Below are positions 7,730-17,323 of a DNA stretch of 41,809 nucleotides, one piece after another (position 1 is the stretch's first letter; each line of letters begins with the position of its first letter). The DNA is from Oscillospiraceae bacterium (lineage in GTDB: Bacteria > Bacillota > Clostridia > Oscillospirales > Oscillospiraceae): positions 1-41,809 of the forward strand of contig JAFXYJ010000062.1 of NCBI GenBank assembly GCA_017541825.1, in the 5' to 3' direction. The notes beneath the pieces were generated by a model that was not told where the DNA came from, made no database searches, and saw only the letters and a program-made list of their open reading frames with translations. The position numbers and the translations under genes are program-made.

Positions 7730-8612
7730 GCCTGTAGCGCTCCGGATCGGCGAGAAAGCTGAGCCCGTGGGCGGCGCCGGGGAACGTGTACCGGCGCACC
7801 AGCGCCGGATTTGCCGCGGCGATCCGGGCGCTCATTTCGCAGGGCACATACCGGTCATCCTCGCCGTGGAGGATCAGGATCGGCACCCGGGCGTTCCTGA
7901 CCGCCCCGGACGCCGACGCTTCGCCCGGATCGAACCGGCCGTACAGCCGCGCCGCGGCGGCCACAAGGGGCCAGAGCAGCCGGACGGGCAGGCCCATCCC
8001 GGCGCAGACCGAGCGGATGATCTCCGCGGGCTTGTCATAGGGGCAGTCCGCCACGATCCCCGCCACATTCTCCGGCAGGTCCAGCTCCGACGCCATCAGC
8101 ACCGTGGCCGCTCCCATGGAGATGCCGTATAACGTGATCCTCGCCGCCGGGCCGAACCGTCCGGCGGCGTACTGCGCCCAGGCCAGGCAGTCAAAGCGTT
8201 CGCGGATCCCGAAGGTGATCGTGCGGCCCTCGCTTTCGCCCTGGGCACGCTGGTCCACGAGCAGCACGTTGAAGCCCTGCCCGATCAGATACCGCGCTCC
8301 CCCGCTGAAATCCCTCCGGGCCGCGGCCCGGTAGCCGTGGAAGCAGATCGCCGTATCCGCGCCGCGGCCGGGATAGTATTTTCCCCGCAGCCGGAGACCG
8401 TCGCGGGAGCGTATCTCCACGGTCTCATAGGGGATCGCCCGCAGCGCGTCGATCATCGCGTGCATCCGTTCCGACTGCGGCTCGTACTGCTCCCCCGCGG
8501 GCAGGTTGTGTTCGTCGTTCTGCTTCCCCAGCGGCGAATAGAAGCATATTATGTAAACTATCAGCAGCGTCAGCGCGTACAGCGCCGTCACCGCCGCGAT
8601 CAGCCGGAGCAT
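7656..8612 (-). CDS. Membrane-anchored alpha/beta hydrolase (serine esterase/peptidase type)
   Basis: A 318-residue alpha/beta hydrolase with an N-terminal signal anchor (about residues 3-25), so the catalytic domain probably faces outward. Visible features are the oxyanion motif CFHGYRA, the nucleophile elbow GISMGA with Ser165, the acid in HGEDDRYVP and the catalytic His in GAAHGLSF near the C-terminus. This resembles the YqkD/BAAT-like group seen in Firmicutes. ATG 8612 is supported by a GGGGGAG ribosome binding site. The open frame extends further upstream but has no site there, and a promoter lies at 8649-8678. Its 3' end overlaps the TIGR02206-like gene by 74 bp. The substrate is unknown. 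Confidence 0.85.
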   Translation of the reverse strand: MLRLIAAVTALYALTLLIVYIICFYSPLGKQNDEHNLPAGEQYEPQSERMHAMIDALRAIPYETVEIRSRDGLRLRGKYYPGRGADTAICFHGYRAAARRDFSGGARYLIGQGFNVLLVDQRAQGESEGRTITFGIRERFDCLAWAQYAAGRFGPAARITLYGISMGAATVLMASELDLPENVAGIVADCPYDKPAEIIRSVCAGMGLPVRLLWPLVAAAARLYGRFDPGEASASGAVRNARVPILILHGEDDRYVPCEMSARIAAANPALVRRYTFPGAAHGLSFLADPERYRLILEDFLRAEKTSEPAGPSERRQG

Positions 8613-8648
8613 CCGTCTCTCCCCCTTCGGTCCCGGATGGATATTCCA

Positions 8649-8678
8649 AGGATACAACGGGATAAAGCGCCGCGTCAA
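8649..8678 (-). promoter_or_regulatory. Promoter of the alpha/beta hydrolase gene
   Basis: On the minus strand, TTGACG (8673-8678), 18-bp spacer and TATCCT (8649-8654). It is divergent from the patB promoter. Confidence 0.5.
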
Positions 8679-8680
8679 TA

Positions 8681-8709
8681 TTGTGGAACGCCGCGGTCTG
8701 TGGTATAAT
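8681..8709 (+). promoter_or_regulatory. Promoter of the patB-like gene
   Basis: TTGTGG (8681-8686), 17-bp spacer and TATAAT (8704-8709). The start site near 8716 gives a leader of about 38 nt. Confidence 0.7.
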
Positions 8710-8753
8710 CCGGTCAGAGAAAAGAAAAAACGTGACAACAGGAGGAAATGGAT

Positions 8754-9917
8754 ATGTCTGAGCAGCTTGTTTTCAGAGATCGGCGCGGCACCAACGCGGT
8801 CAAATGGAATTCGCTGAGCAGGATCGGCTTCTGCCGGGACGATCTGCTGGGCATGTGGGTGGCGGATATGGATTTCGCTTCCCCCGAATGCGTGCGCAAG
8901 GCGCTGCGGGATGCGGCGGAGTTCGGCGTGTTCGGATATGACTTCCCGCCCGAAGCTTACAACGAGGCGTTCATCGCCTGGGAAAAGTCACACCACGGCT
9001 ACGAGACGTCCCCCGAGTGGCTCCGCTTCTCCCCGGGCGTCGTCACCGGTTTTTACTGGCTGGTCAGGCTCCTGTCCGAGCCCGGCGACGCGGTGCTGAT
9101 CCAGACCCCCGTGTATTATCCGTTCATGAGCGCCGTGGAGGACCAGGGACGGCGGCTCGTCAAGAGCGAGCTCGTGAACAACGGCGGCGTGTACTCCATC
9201 GACTTCGAGGACTTTGAACGGAAGATCGTGACCGAAAACGTCCGGGTGTTCATCCTCTGCTCCCCGCACAATCCCATCGGCCGCATCTGGACGCGGGAGG
9301 AGCTCTCCGAGATGTTCGCCATCTGCCGCTGCCACGGCGTGAAGATCATTTCCGACGAGATCCACCACGATTTTGAGCTGTTCGGCCACAGGCACATCCC
9401 TGCCGGCACCGTCGGGGACTATGACGACATGCTCGTCACCGTGACCGCGCCGAGCAAGACCTTCAACCTGGCCGGGCTGCAGAACTCCTTCGTCATCCTG
9501 CCCGACAGCGCCATCCGGGAGAAATTCGACGCCCATGTGCGCGAGGTGCACATCAACGGCGGCAACTCCCTGGGATACATCGCCGCGGCCGCGGCCTACA
9601 CCGGGGGCGCGGGCTGGCTGCGCTCGATCCTGCGTACCGTCGAGGAAAACGACGCGCTGCTGCGCCGCCGTCTGGCCGAGGGCCTGCCGAAGGCCGTCAT
9701 TTCGCCGCTGGAGGGCACCTATCTCTCCTGGGTAGATCTCGGCGCCTACATCGCGCCGGAGGACATGAAAAAAGCCATGGAGGACCGCTGCGGACTGGCG
9801 CTGGATTACGGCAGTCAGTTCGGCGGCAACGCGCCCTGCCACATCCGCATCAATCTGGCCACCACGGCCGAGATCATCAACGAGGCCGCGACGCGGCTGA
9901 TCGAAAACCTCGTATAA
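8754..9917 (+). CDS. patB: PatB/MalY-type PLP-dependent C-S lyase (cystathionine beta-lyase)
   Basis: Fold-type I PLP enzyme of the MalY/PatB branch. It splits cystathionine or cysteine S-conjugates into a thiol, pyruvate and ammonia in the cytosol. The 387 residues match the family length. Key parts are the N-terminal MWVADMDF motif, PVYYPF, the CSPHNPIGR segment, ISDEIHHDF with the PLP-contacting Asp, and the Schiff-base lysine in APSKTFNLAG (Lys235). ATG 8754 is preferred because GGAGG at 8741-8745 lies 8 nt away; ATG 8748 is too close. It is a single-gene unit with its own promoter and terminator. An aminotransferase activity is possible but less likely given the motif set. Confidence 0.9.
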   Translation: MSEQLVFRDRRGTNAVKWNSLSRIGFCRDDLLGMWVADMDFASPECVRKALRDAAEFGVFGYDFPPEAYNEAFIAWEKSHHGYETSPEWLRFSPGVVTGFYWLVRLLSEPGDAVLIQTPVYYPFMSAVEDQGRRLVKSELVNNGGVYSIDFEDFERKIVTENVRVFILCSPHNPIGRIWTREELSEMFAICRCHGVKIISDEIHHDFELFGHRHIPAGTVGDYDDMLVTVTAPSKTFNLAGLQNSFVILPDSAIREKFDAHVREVHINGGNSLGYIAAAAAYTGGAGWLRSILRTVEENDALLRRRLAEGLPKAVISPLEGTYLSWVDLGAYIAPEDMKKAMEDRCGLALDYGSQFGGNAPCHIRINLATTAEIINEAATRLIENLV

Positions 9918-9923
9918 AGCGCG

Positions 9924-9962
9924 AAAGCGCCCCGCCGACGGAAACATCGGCGGGGCGCTTTT
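9924..9962. terminator. Bidirectional terminator between patB and the OhrR-like gene
   Basis: AAAGCGCCCCGCCGA (9924-9938) pairs with 9947-9961. Stem of about 15 bp, 8-nt loop and T-rich 3' side. It serves two convergent genes. Confidence 0.9.
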
Positions 9963-9974
9963 ACTGAATGCGCG

Positions 9975-10409
9975 TTATTCGGTGATCCCCTGCAGGATCT
10001 TGTAGAGCAGCCTGTAGAGCTGGTCCGCCTCTTCCTTTTCCAGGCGGATATACCTGCTGACCTCGGCGGGGATGTTCAGCGCTTTGTCGCGCAGCGCCTC
10101 GCCCTTCTCCGTGATCTCCACGATCAGGACCCGCTCATCCTCGGTGGAGCGGTAACGGTTGACAAAGCCCTTGCTCTCAAGACTCTTGAGCACCGGCGTG
10201 AGCGTGCCGCTGTCGAGATAGAGCTTCTTGCCGAGCTCCTTGACGCTGATCTTCTTCTCCTCCCAGAACACCATCATCGTGATATACTGGGTATAAGTCA
10301 GATCCAGCGCGTCCAGGAAAGGCCTGTACTGCTTGATGACCTCCCGGGACGCCGCGTAAAGCGGGAAACAAAGCTGATTCTCAAGCTTTAAAGCGTCATA
10401 CTTACCCAT
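9975..10409 (-). CDS. OhrR-like MarR-family redox repressor
   Basis: A 144-residue winged-helix repressor. The N-terminus LENQLCFPLYAASREV closely follows Bacillus OhrR, including the single peroxide-sensing cysteine (Cys14 here, Cys15 there). The following QYRPFLDALDLTYTQY and the recognition part LYLDSGTLTPVLKSLE also match. In OhrR, oxidation of this Cys by organic peroxides releases DNA. AGGAGG precedes the ATG. It lies divergent from a flavin reductase-rubredoxin gene, with both promoters in the 211-bp gap, so it likely controls itself and that gene. No ohrA is adjacent, which is unusual for OhrR. The DNA operator was not pinned down. Confidence 0.88.
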   Translation of the reverse strand: MGKYDALKLENQLCFPLYAASREVIKQYRPFLDALDLTYTQYITMMVFWEEKKISVKELGKKLYLDSGTLTPVLKSLESKGFVNRYRSTEDERVLIVEITEKGEALRDKALNIPAEVSRYIRLEKEEADQLYRLLYKILQGITE

Positions 10410-10461
10410 AACATCCTCCTGTATATCCCTGCCTTACGGCATTTACTCTGTAGCAAAACAA

Positions 10462-10490
10462 ATTATACTGCAAATGTCCAACTTTTTCAA
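10462..10490 (-). promoter_or_regulatory. Promoter of the OhrR-like gene
   Basis: Minus-strand TTGAAA (10485-10490), 17-bp spacer and TATAAT (10462-10467), a near-consensus sigma-A promoter in an AT-rich gap. CAAAT repeats around 10461-10475 overlap the -10 region and could be an operator. Confidence 0.75.
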
Positions 10491-10562
10491 CGATAAAAAC
10501 GCGAAATATATTAATTTTTTGCGAACGGGAATGTCATACTTTTTTATCTTTTCTCCCGGCAT

Positions 10563-10591
10563 TTGATTTTGGCGGCATTGTATGGTATCCT
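10563..10591 (+). promoter_or_regulatory. Promoter of the flavin reductase-rubredoxin gene
   Basis: TTGATT (10563-10568), 17-bp spacer and TATCCT (10586-10591), about 30 nt before the start codon. Confidence 0.6.
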
Positions 10592-10620
10592 GTATAAAAC
10601 CGAAAACAGGAGGTCCCGAC

Positions 10621-11238
10621 ATGGACAGAAAAGCACTCTACAATCTGGAATACGGCGTATTTCTCGTCGCTTCAAAGGACGGGGACAGGATCAACGGCTG
10701 CATCACGAACACCTGCATCCAGGCCGCCGCGAATCCGGTGCGGCTGGCCATCGCCTGCATCAACGGCAACTATACCCCGGAGCTGATCAAAAAAAGCGGG
10801 CTTTTCACAGTATCCGTACTGGATAAAAGCGTGAGCTTTGACACCATCCGGCAGTTCGGGATGCAGTCCGGCCGGGACACGGACAAATTCGCCGGACAGA
10901 AGTACGCCCTCGACGACAACGGCGTCCCCTTCCTGACGGAGAACGCCAACGCGGTGTTCAGCTGCCGGGTGACCGGCTCCACGGATCTGGGCAGCCACAC
11001 GCTGTTCATCGGAGAAGTGCTGGACGCAAAGGTGCTCTCCGGCGAGAAATCCCTGACCTACGCCTACTATCAGAGCGACGTCAAGCCCAGGCCTGCCGCC
11101 AAGGCCGCCGAGAAGAAGATCATCGGCTGGAAATGCAAGATCTGCGGCTATACCTACGAAGGCGCCGAGCTGCCCGCGGACTTTCTCTGCCCGCTGTGCG
11201 GCCACCCGGCGGAGGACTTTGAACCGATCTACGGCTGA
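10621..11238 (+). CDS. hrb: Flavin reductase-rubredoxin fusion (high-molecular-weight rubredoxin)
   Basis: A 205-residue two-domain redox protein. Residues 1-150 are an FMN-binding flavin reductase domain (start YNLEYGVFLVASKDGD). Residues 169-205 are a rubredoxin with Cys172-X2-Cys175 and Cys190-X2-Cys193 (WKCKICGYTY, LCPLCGHP). In Moorella, the equivalent Hrb passes electrons from NADH to a flavodiiron protein that reduces oxygen or NO. That role is inferred here. AGGAGG stands 7 nt before ATG 10621. The gene is divergent from the OhrR-like repressor, which suggests induction by peroxide or oxygen. No flavodiiron protein lies in the window. Confidence 0.9.
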   Translation: MDRKALYNLEYGVFLVASKDGDRINGCITNTCIQAAANPVRLAIACINGNYTPELIKKSGLFTVSVLDKSVSFDTIRQFGMQSGRDTDKFAGQKYALDDNGVPFLTENANAVFSCRVTGSTDLGSHTLFIGEVLDAKVLSGEKSLTYAYYQSDVKPRPAAKAAEKKIIGWKCKICGYTYEGAELPADFLCPLCGHPAEDFEPIYG

Positions 11239-11282
11239 GCGTTGCCGCCGAAACGATGCGCGATCGCGCCGGGAACGATCGG

Positions 11283-11306
11283 CTGCCGGGTAAAACGGCA
11301 GTTTTT
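11283..11306 (+). terminator. Terminator of hrb
   Basis: CTGCCG/CGGCAG stem (11283-11288/11296-11301), 7-nt loop and T5. Confidence 0.75.
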
Positions 11307-11401
11307 GCATTTATGTAATTAATTTTGGTTGTTTTCAGCTAACCTGTCCCCGAAAAAAAGCGGACACGCCGCGGTTTTGTCGTTGAACGACCGTTTGTAC
11401 C

Positions 11402-11438
11402 AAAAAGGATGCGCTTTGGTGAAAGGCGCATCCTTTTT
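11402..11438. terminator. Bidirectional terminator, mainly for the ugd operon
   Basis: AAAAAGGATGCGC (11402-11414) pairs with GCGCATCCTTTTT (11426-11438). On the minus strand it follows the ugd stop by 14 nt. Between hrb and ugd (11239-11452) only these two hairpins are seen. Confidence 0.9.
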
Positions 11439-11452
11439 GGGGATATCCGTTC

Positions 11453-12646
11453 TCAGTCGCGGCAGAACAGATCCCGCGTATAGACCTTCTCGGCCACGTC
11501 GGTGAGCGCCGGGTCGTTTCGGTTGGCGAGGATGACGTCCGAGAGCGCCTTGAACCGTTCCAGGTCGTTGACCACAAGGCTGTTGAAGAACCGGCTGCCG
11601 TCGGGCAGCGTGGGCTCGTAGATGATGACAGGGATCCCTTTGGCCTTGATCCGCTTCATCACGCCCTGGATCGCGGAGGCACGGAAGTTGTCGCTGTTGC
11701 TCTTCATGGTCAGACGGTAAACGCCCACCGTTTCGGGTTCCCGGGCGATGACCTGCTCGGCAATGAAATCCTTGCGGACCGTGTTGCTCTTCACGACGGC
11801 TTCGATCAGCGTCTGCGGCACGTCCCGGTAATTGGCCAGAAGCTGCTTGGTGTCCTTGGGCAGACAGTAGCCGCCGTAGCCGAAGGACGGGTTGTTGTAG
11901 TGCCCGCCGATGCGCGGGTCGGAGCAGACGCCCTCAATGATCTGCCGGGTGTCCAGCCCCTTCGTCTGGGCGTAGGTGTCCAGCTCGTTGAAGTAGCTGA
12001 CCCGCACAGCCAGATAGGTGTTGGCAAAGAGCTTGATGGCCTCGGCCTCGGTGAGGCCGGTGAGGAACACCGGCACGTCCTCGTCCTCGGCGGGACGGCG
12101 CAGCAGCTCCGCGAACATCGCGGCCTGGGCGCGCTGTTCCTCCGGCGCGCCGACCACGATGCGCGAGGGGTGGAGATTGTCATACAGCGCCCTGGATTCC
12201 CGCAGGAATTCCGGGCTGAAGAGGACGTTCTCCGTGCCGTAGCGCCGGCGGACCGATTCGGTATAGCCCACAGGGATCGTGGACTTGATGACCATCAGGG
12301 CATCGGGATTGACCCGGAGCACGTTTTCGATGGCGTCCTCCACGGCGGAGGTATCAAAAAACTGGGTCTTGTCGTCGTAGTTGGTGGGGGTGGCGATGAT
12401 CACGAGCTCCGCGGAGGCGTAGGCGGCCGCCTTGTCGGTCGTGACCGTCAGATCGAGACGCCGCTTCCCCTCCCGGGCCTCGGAAAAGAACCGCTCGATC
12501 TCGTCGTCCCGGATCGGGCTGATCAGCGCGTTGAGCTTTTCCGCCTTGGCCGGTGTGGTGGTGATGGCGGTGACACGGTGCTCCCCGGCGAGCAGAACGG
12601 CCAGCGACAGGCCCACATATCCGACGCCGGCAACGGTTATATCCAT
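11453..12646 (-). CDS. ugd: UDP-glucose 6-dehydrogenase
   Basis: Oxidises UDP-glucose (or a related UDP-sugar) to the uronate with two NAD+, supplying UDP-glucuronate for surface polysaccharide. The 397-residue product has the N-terminal Rossmann motif GVGYVGL (residues 7-13), the middle segment STIPVGYTE and the catalytic-Cys motif [11 protein letters not shown] with Cys261. This matches the short E. coli/HasB-type enzymes of about 390 residues. GAGGA lies about 10 nt before the ATG. It is the second gene of a two-gene operon, 15 nt after the 4,6-dehydratase gene. A UDP-ManNAc dehydrogenase is the main alternative, but the length and the active-site loop favour UDP-glucose. Confidence 0.88.
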   Translation of the reverse strand: MDITVAGVGYVGLSLAVLLAGEHRVTAITTTPAKAEKLNALISPIRDDEIERFFSEAREGKRRLDLTVTTDKAAAYASAELVIIATPTNYDDKTQFFDTSAVEDAIENVLRVNPDALMVIKSTIPVGYTESVRRRYGTENVLFSPEFLRESRALYDNLHPSRIVVGAPEEQRAQAAMFAELLRRPAEDEDVPVFLTGLTEAEAIKLFANTYLAVRVSYFNELDTYAQTKGLDTRQIIEGVCSDPRIGGHYNNPSFGYGGYCLPKDTKQLLANYRDVPQTLIEAVVKSNTVRKDFIAEQVIAREPETVGVYRLTMKSNSDNFRASAIQGVMKRIKAKGIPVIIYEPTLPDGSRFFNSLVVNDLERFKALSDVILANRNDPALTDVAEKVYTRDLFCRD

Positions 12647-12661
12647 ACGGTTTTCCTCGCT

Positions 12662-14545
<1,884 letters not shown>

Positions 14546-14591
14546 GTCCCGAAGCCCGGTCCTTTGCTCATAAGCATATTATTACGGGTAA

Positions 14592-14621
14592 ACTATATCA
14601 TATCCGCGCGGAATTTGTCAA
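14592..14621 (-). promoter_or_regulatory. Promoter of the dehydratase-ugd operon
   Basis: Minus-strand TTGACA (14616-14621), 18-bp spacer and TATAGT (14592-14597). Confidence 0.75.
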
Positions 14622-14650
14622 AGAAAACTCCCGTGCGGGCATAACGCCGG

Positions 14651-14702
14651 AAAAAAGCCGGACCGGCGCGGAAAGCCGGTAAGAACCGTCTCCGCGCCGG
14701 TC
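14651..14702 (-). terminator. Terminator after the minus-strand DegV gene
   Basis: A 12-bp stem (14661-14672 with 14691-14702). On the minus strand it is followed after 4 nt by T6 (14651-14656 complement). Confidence 0.65.
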
Positions 14703-14727
14703 GCGCATCGTCATGCTCCGGACCAGT

Positions 14728-15588
14728 TCAGGGATCCACGAAGGCCATGATGCCCAGCAGGCCCGGTCCGGTATTGTTGGCCAGCGTGGCCGTGATCTGC
14801 TTGGTGAAGAGGAATTCCATGTTGCTCAGCTCCTCCCGCAGCATGGTCTCCAGACGGCCGGCCTCCTCTTCGGCGGCGCCGTGGCCGACGATGACCCAAC
14901 ATTTCCGGCTGCCCACCGCCTGCTTCACCTCGTCGATGAGGCGCTTCTTGCCCATGCGGGCGCCGCGGATCTTGGCCACGGTATAGTAAACGCCGTCGGG
15001 ATCGCAGGAGATGATCGGCTTTAAATGCAGCGCCTCCCCCACGAAGGCGGCCACCCGGCCGATGCGTCCGCCGTGCCGGAGATATTTGAGCGTGTCCATG
15101 TAAAAGAACTGGCGGGAGTCGCCGATCTTGGCCCGGAGCTTTTCGAGCAGCTCGCGGTATCCCATCCCCTCGGCCAGCTTCCGTGCGGCCCAGAGCGCGA
15201 AGATGCCGCTGCCGAAGGAGATGTTTTTCGTGTCGAATACCGAGACGTTCAGCTCGGGGAGCTGTCTGGCGGCCGCAGCGATGGTGTTGCCGGTGCTGCT
15301 CAGAGCCCCGGAGATCGTGACGGCGATCACGTTTTTCAGCCCCCGGTCCCGCAGCTCGGCCAGCTTGTCCAGGATCTCCTGGGGCGAGGGCGTGGAGGTG
15401 CTGGGGATCTCGCCGGGGAAACGCCGGTAGATCATGGCCGGGTCAATATCGATCCCGTCCAGGTAATCGCCCTCGGGGTAAATGACGTGCAGCGGCAGGA
15501 ATTCGATCCCCTCCCGCCGGCAGAGCTCGTAGGGCAGGTCGCCGCCGGAATCCATCAGTATCGCGGTTTTTCCTTCTCCTTCACTCAT
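14728..15588 (-). CDS. DegV family (FakB-type) fatty-acid-binding protein, copy 1
   Basis: A 286-residue DegV protein. Family members (FakB) bind a fatty acid that FakA phosphorylates to acyl phosphate for phospholipid synthesis. Visible marks are the N-terminal MDSGGDLP, STSTPSPQE near residue 62, TISGALSSTGN with the ligand-binding Ser, and the RHGGRIG segment. The C-terminal GxHxGPG ligand motif reads NNTGPG, so Asn replaces the carboxylate-binding His found in the two DegV proteins downstream. GGAG precedes ATG 15588. It follows the DUF1836 gene by 42 nt in the same operon. The changed His suggests altered ligand binding, or a scaffold role. Confidence 0.9.
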   Translation of the reverse strand: MSEGEGKTAILMDSGGDLPYELCRREGIEFLPLHVIYPEGDYLDGIDIDPAMIYRRFPGEIPSTSTPSPQEILDKLAELRDRGLKNVIAVTISGALSSTGNTIAAAARQLPELNVSVFDTKNISFGSGIFALWAARKLAEGMGYRELLEKLRAKIGDSRQFFYMDTLKYLRHGGRIGRVAAFVGEALHLKPIISCDPDGVYYTVAKIRGARMGKKRLIDEVKQAVGSRKCWVIVGHGAAEEEAGRLETMLREELSNMEFLFTKQITATLANNTGPGLLGIMAFVDP

Positions 15589-15630
15589 TGTTTCTCGCTC
15601 CTTCTGTGTGCGGGTGCGGGTGCGGCTGCG

Positions 15631-16242
15631 TCAGGGCTTTGTCTGGCGCTCGATCGTGCCGCCGTCCGCGAGGCTCTTCCCCTCGAGCAGCAGCAGCTTT
15701 TCCGTCAGCAGGCGGGTGAAGCCGCTCATGACGGCGTTGGTGACGATCAGCGCCTCGGGCGTGTCGACCGTCGCGCCGCCGCGCTCCACGTGACCCAGGA
15801 TCGGACCGGCCAGTATCCGGGTCTGTTCCTTGAAATACCGGATACTCTTGCTGTGCTCGGCGGCAAAATCGGTGTAGATCCTGCACACCTCGTCCTTCGT
15901 CAGCCCCATGGGGATGATCTTCTGGATCAGCGCGATGCTCAGGGAGTGCTTGAGCGCCAGAATGATGATGAGATAGGCGATGTGTTCCCGGTAATACCGC
16001 CGCTTGACGGGCTCGGGCATCACCTTGATGCGGACGTAGTTGTTGATCGTGGCGGCCGTGATGAACTGCTCCTCCTTGAGCTCCGGAGGAAAGTAATCCA
16101 GATATTCCTTCAAAAGCGCCGTCACCTGTTCCATATACAGGCCGAAATCCGGGATCTCCTCCCAGTCCGGCAGACGAAAGCTGTCAAGGTAGGACTCCCA
16201 GCGGCGAAGTTTGCCCGCTACCAGTTCCTTGTCGTAGGTCAT
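15631..16242 (-). CDS. DUF1836 domain protein (putative MerR-like regulator)
   Basis: A 203-residue protein with the DUF1836 signature: FITAATINNYVRIKVMPEPVKRRYY (residues given in part) around position 60-85, which looks like a MerR-type helix-turn-helix. A helical domain follows. DUF1836 genes often accompany DegV genes in Clostridia, as here. ATG 16242 is chosen because GGTGAGGAAG precedes it; ATG 16263 overlaps the -10 box and cannot be translated from that promoter. It is transcribed divergently from the second DegV gene across 133 bp holding both promoters. It may regulate this DegV cluster, but target and ligand are unknown. Confidence 0.8.
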   Translation of the reverse strand: MTYDKELVAGKLRRWESYLDSFRLPDWEEIPDFGLYMEQVTALLKEYLDYFPPELKEEQFITAATINNYVRIKVMPEPVKRRYYREHIAYLIIILALKHSLSIALIQKIIPMGLTKDEVCRIYTDFAAEHSKSIRYFKEQTRILAGPILGHVERGGATVDTPEALIVTNAVMSGFTRLLTEKLLLLEGKSLADGGTIERQTKP

Positions 16243-16262
16243 CTTCCTCACCTCTTGCATCA

Positions 16263-16290
16263 ATTATATCAGATACATGCATTTTTACAA
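16263..16290 (-). promoter_or_regulatory. Promoter of the DUF1836-DegV operon
   Basis: Minus-strand TTGTAA (16285-16290), 16-bp spacer and TATAAT (16263-16268). Confidence 0.65.
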
Positions 16291-16312
16291 GCATATTATT
16301 CTTTTTATTTCG

Positions 16313-16341
16313 TTGACATGATAATGCCCGCTATGTATAAT
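16313..16341 (+). promoter_or_regulatory. Consensus promoter of the plus-strand DegV operon
   Basis: TTGACA (16313-16318), exactly 17 bp, TATAAT (16336-16341): a perfect sigma-A consensus and the best promoter in the window. Confidence 0.85.
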
Positions 16342-16375
16342 AATATATGATATTAGATTCCGGGAGTGGATCTGC

Positions 16376-17263
16376 GTGAGCTTTGCCATCATTACCGATA
16401 CATCCGCCAATCTGCCTACGCCGCTGCTCAGCGAGAACGATATTGCCGTCGTTCCGTTCACCTACTTCATCGACGGCGTGGAGATGCGCTGCCTGGATAC
16501 CGAGGCCTTTGACGGAGACGCCTTTTACGACGCGATCCGCGGCGGAACGAGGGTCTCCACCTCCATGGTCAACATGCAGGCTTATCTCGACGCCTTCCGC
16601 GCCGCCCTGGAGCGGGGCGAGGATGTGCTCTATGTGGGCATGTCCTCGGGCATCAGCGGCTCCTACGACTGCTCAACGGCCGCCGCGGCGCAGCTCCGCG
16701 CCGAATTCCCCGAGCGGGAGCTGTACACGCTCGACACCTACGGCGCCTCGCTGGGCGAGGGCTTTCTGGTCACCATGGCCGCGGATCTTCGCCGCGAGGG
16801 CAGGACGGCCGCGGAGACCTTCGCCCTGCTGGAGGACCGGCGGGAGGCCATGTGCCAGGTGTTCACCGTGGATGACCTGATGTATCTGCGGCGCACCGGA
16901 AGGCTGTCCAACGCCGCGGCGCTCATCGGAACGATGCTCAACATCAAACCGCTGCTCAAGGGCAACCAGATCGGCCAGATCGTCTCCTTCGACAAGGTCC
17001 GCGGCCGCCGTCACAGCGTGGAGGCCATCGCGGACAATTATGACCGGCTGGTGGAGAATCCGGGCGAACAGGTCGTCGGCATCGCGCAGGCCGGATGCCG
17101 GGAGGACGCGGAATATCTCGCGCGGCTGCTCCGGCGGGTGAATCCGCCCAGGGACATCCTGACCGTGCAGTACGAGCCCGTCACCGGCTCCCACGTGGGG
17201 CCCGGCGCCCTGGCGCTGTTCTTCTTCGGGAGCAGGGACTTCCGCGCTCGGAAGCATCTGTGA
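16376..17263 (+). CDS. DegV family (FakB-type) fatty-acid-binding protein, copy 2
   Basis: A 295-residue DegV protein with the full ligand motif set: ITDTSANLP at the N-terminus, STSMVNMQ, GMSSGISGSYD, MYLRRTGRLSNAAALIG and C-terminal GSHVGPGALALFF with the His intact. It is expected to carry a fatty acid for FakA-type phosphorylation. The start is GTG 16376, with GGAGTGG about 9 nt upstream and the consensus promoter just before. It is first in an operon with a third DegV gene (gap 60 nt) and a FakA-like fragment. The acyl chain preference cannot be told from sequence. Confidence 0.92.
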   Translation: MSFAIITDTSANLPTPLLSENDIAVVPFTYFIDGVEMRCLDTEAFDGDAFYDAIRGGTRVSTSMVNMQAYLDAFRAALERGEDVLYVGMSSGISGSYDCSTAAAAQLRAEFPERELYTLDTYGASLGEGFLVTMAADLRREGRTAAETFALLEDRREAMCQVFTVDDLMYLRRTGRLSNAAALIGTMLNIKPLLKGNQIGQIVSFDKVRGRRHSVEAIADNYDRLVENPGEQVVGIAQAGCREDAEYLARLLRRVNPPRDILTVQYEPVTGSHVGPGALALFFFGSRDFRARKHL

Positions 17264-17323
17264 GCCTGTGCCGGACCGGATGAACGAGGATTCAAAACAC
17301 ACTGCAATATAGGGGGTAATGCC

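Noticed and set aside
15606..15630. Short tandem GTGCGG-like repeats between DegV copy 1 and the DUF1836 gene
   Set aside because: Only about three to four imperfect units; too short to call a functional repeat.
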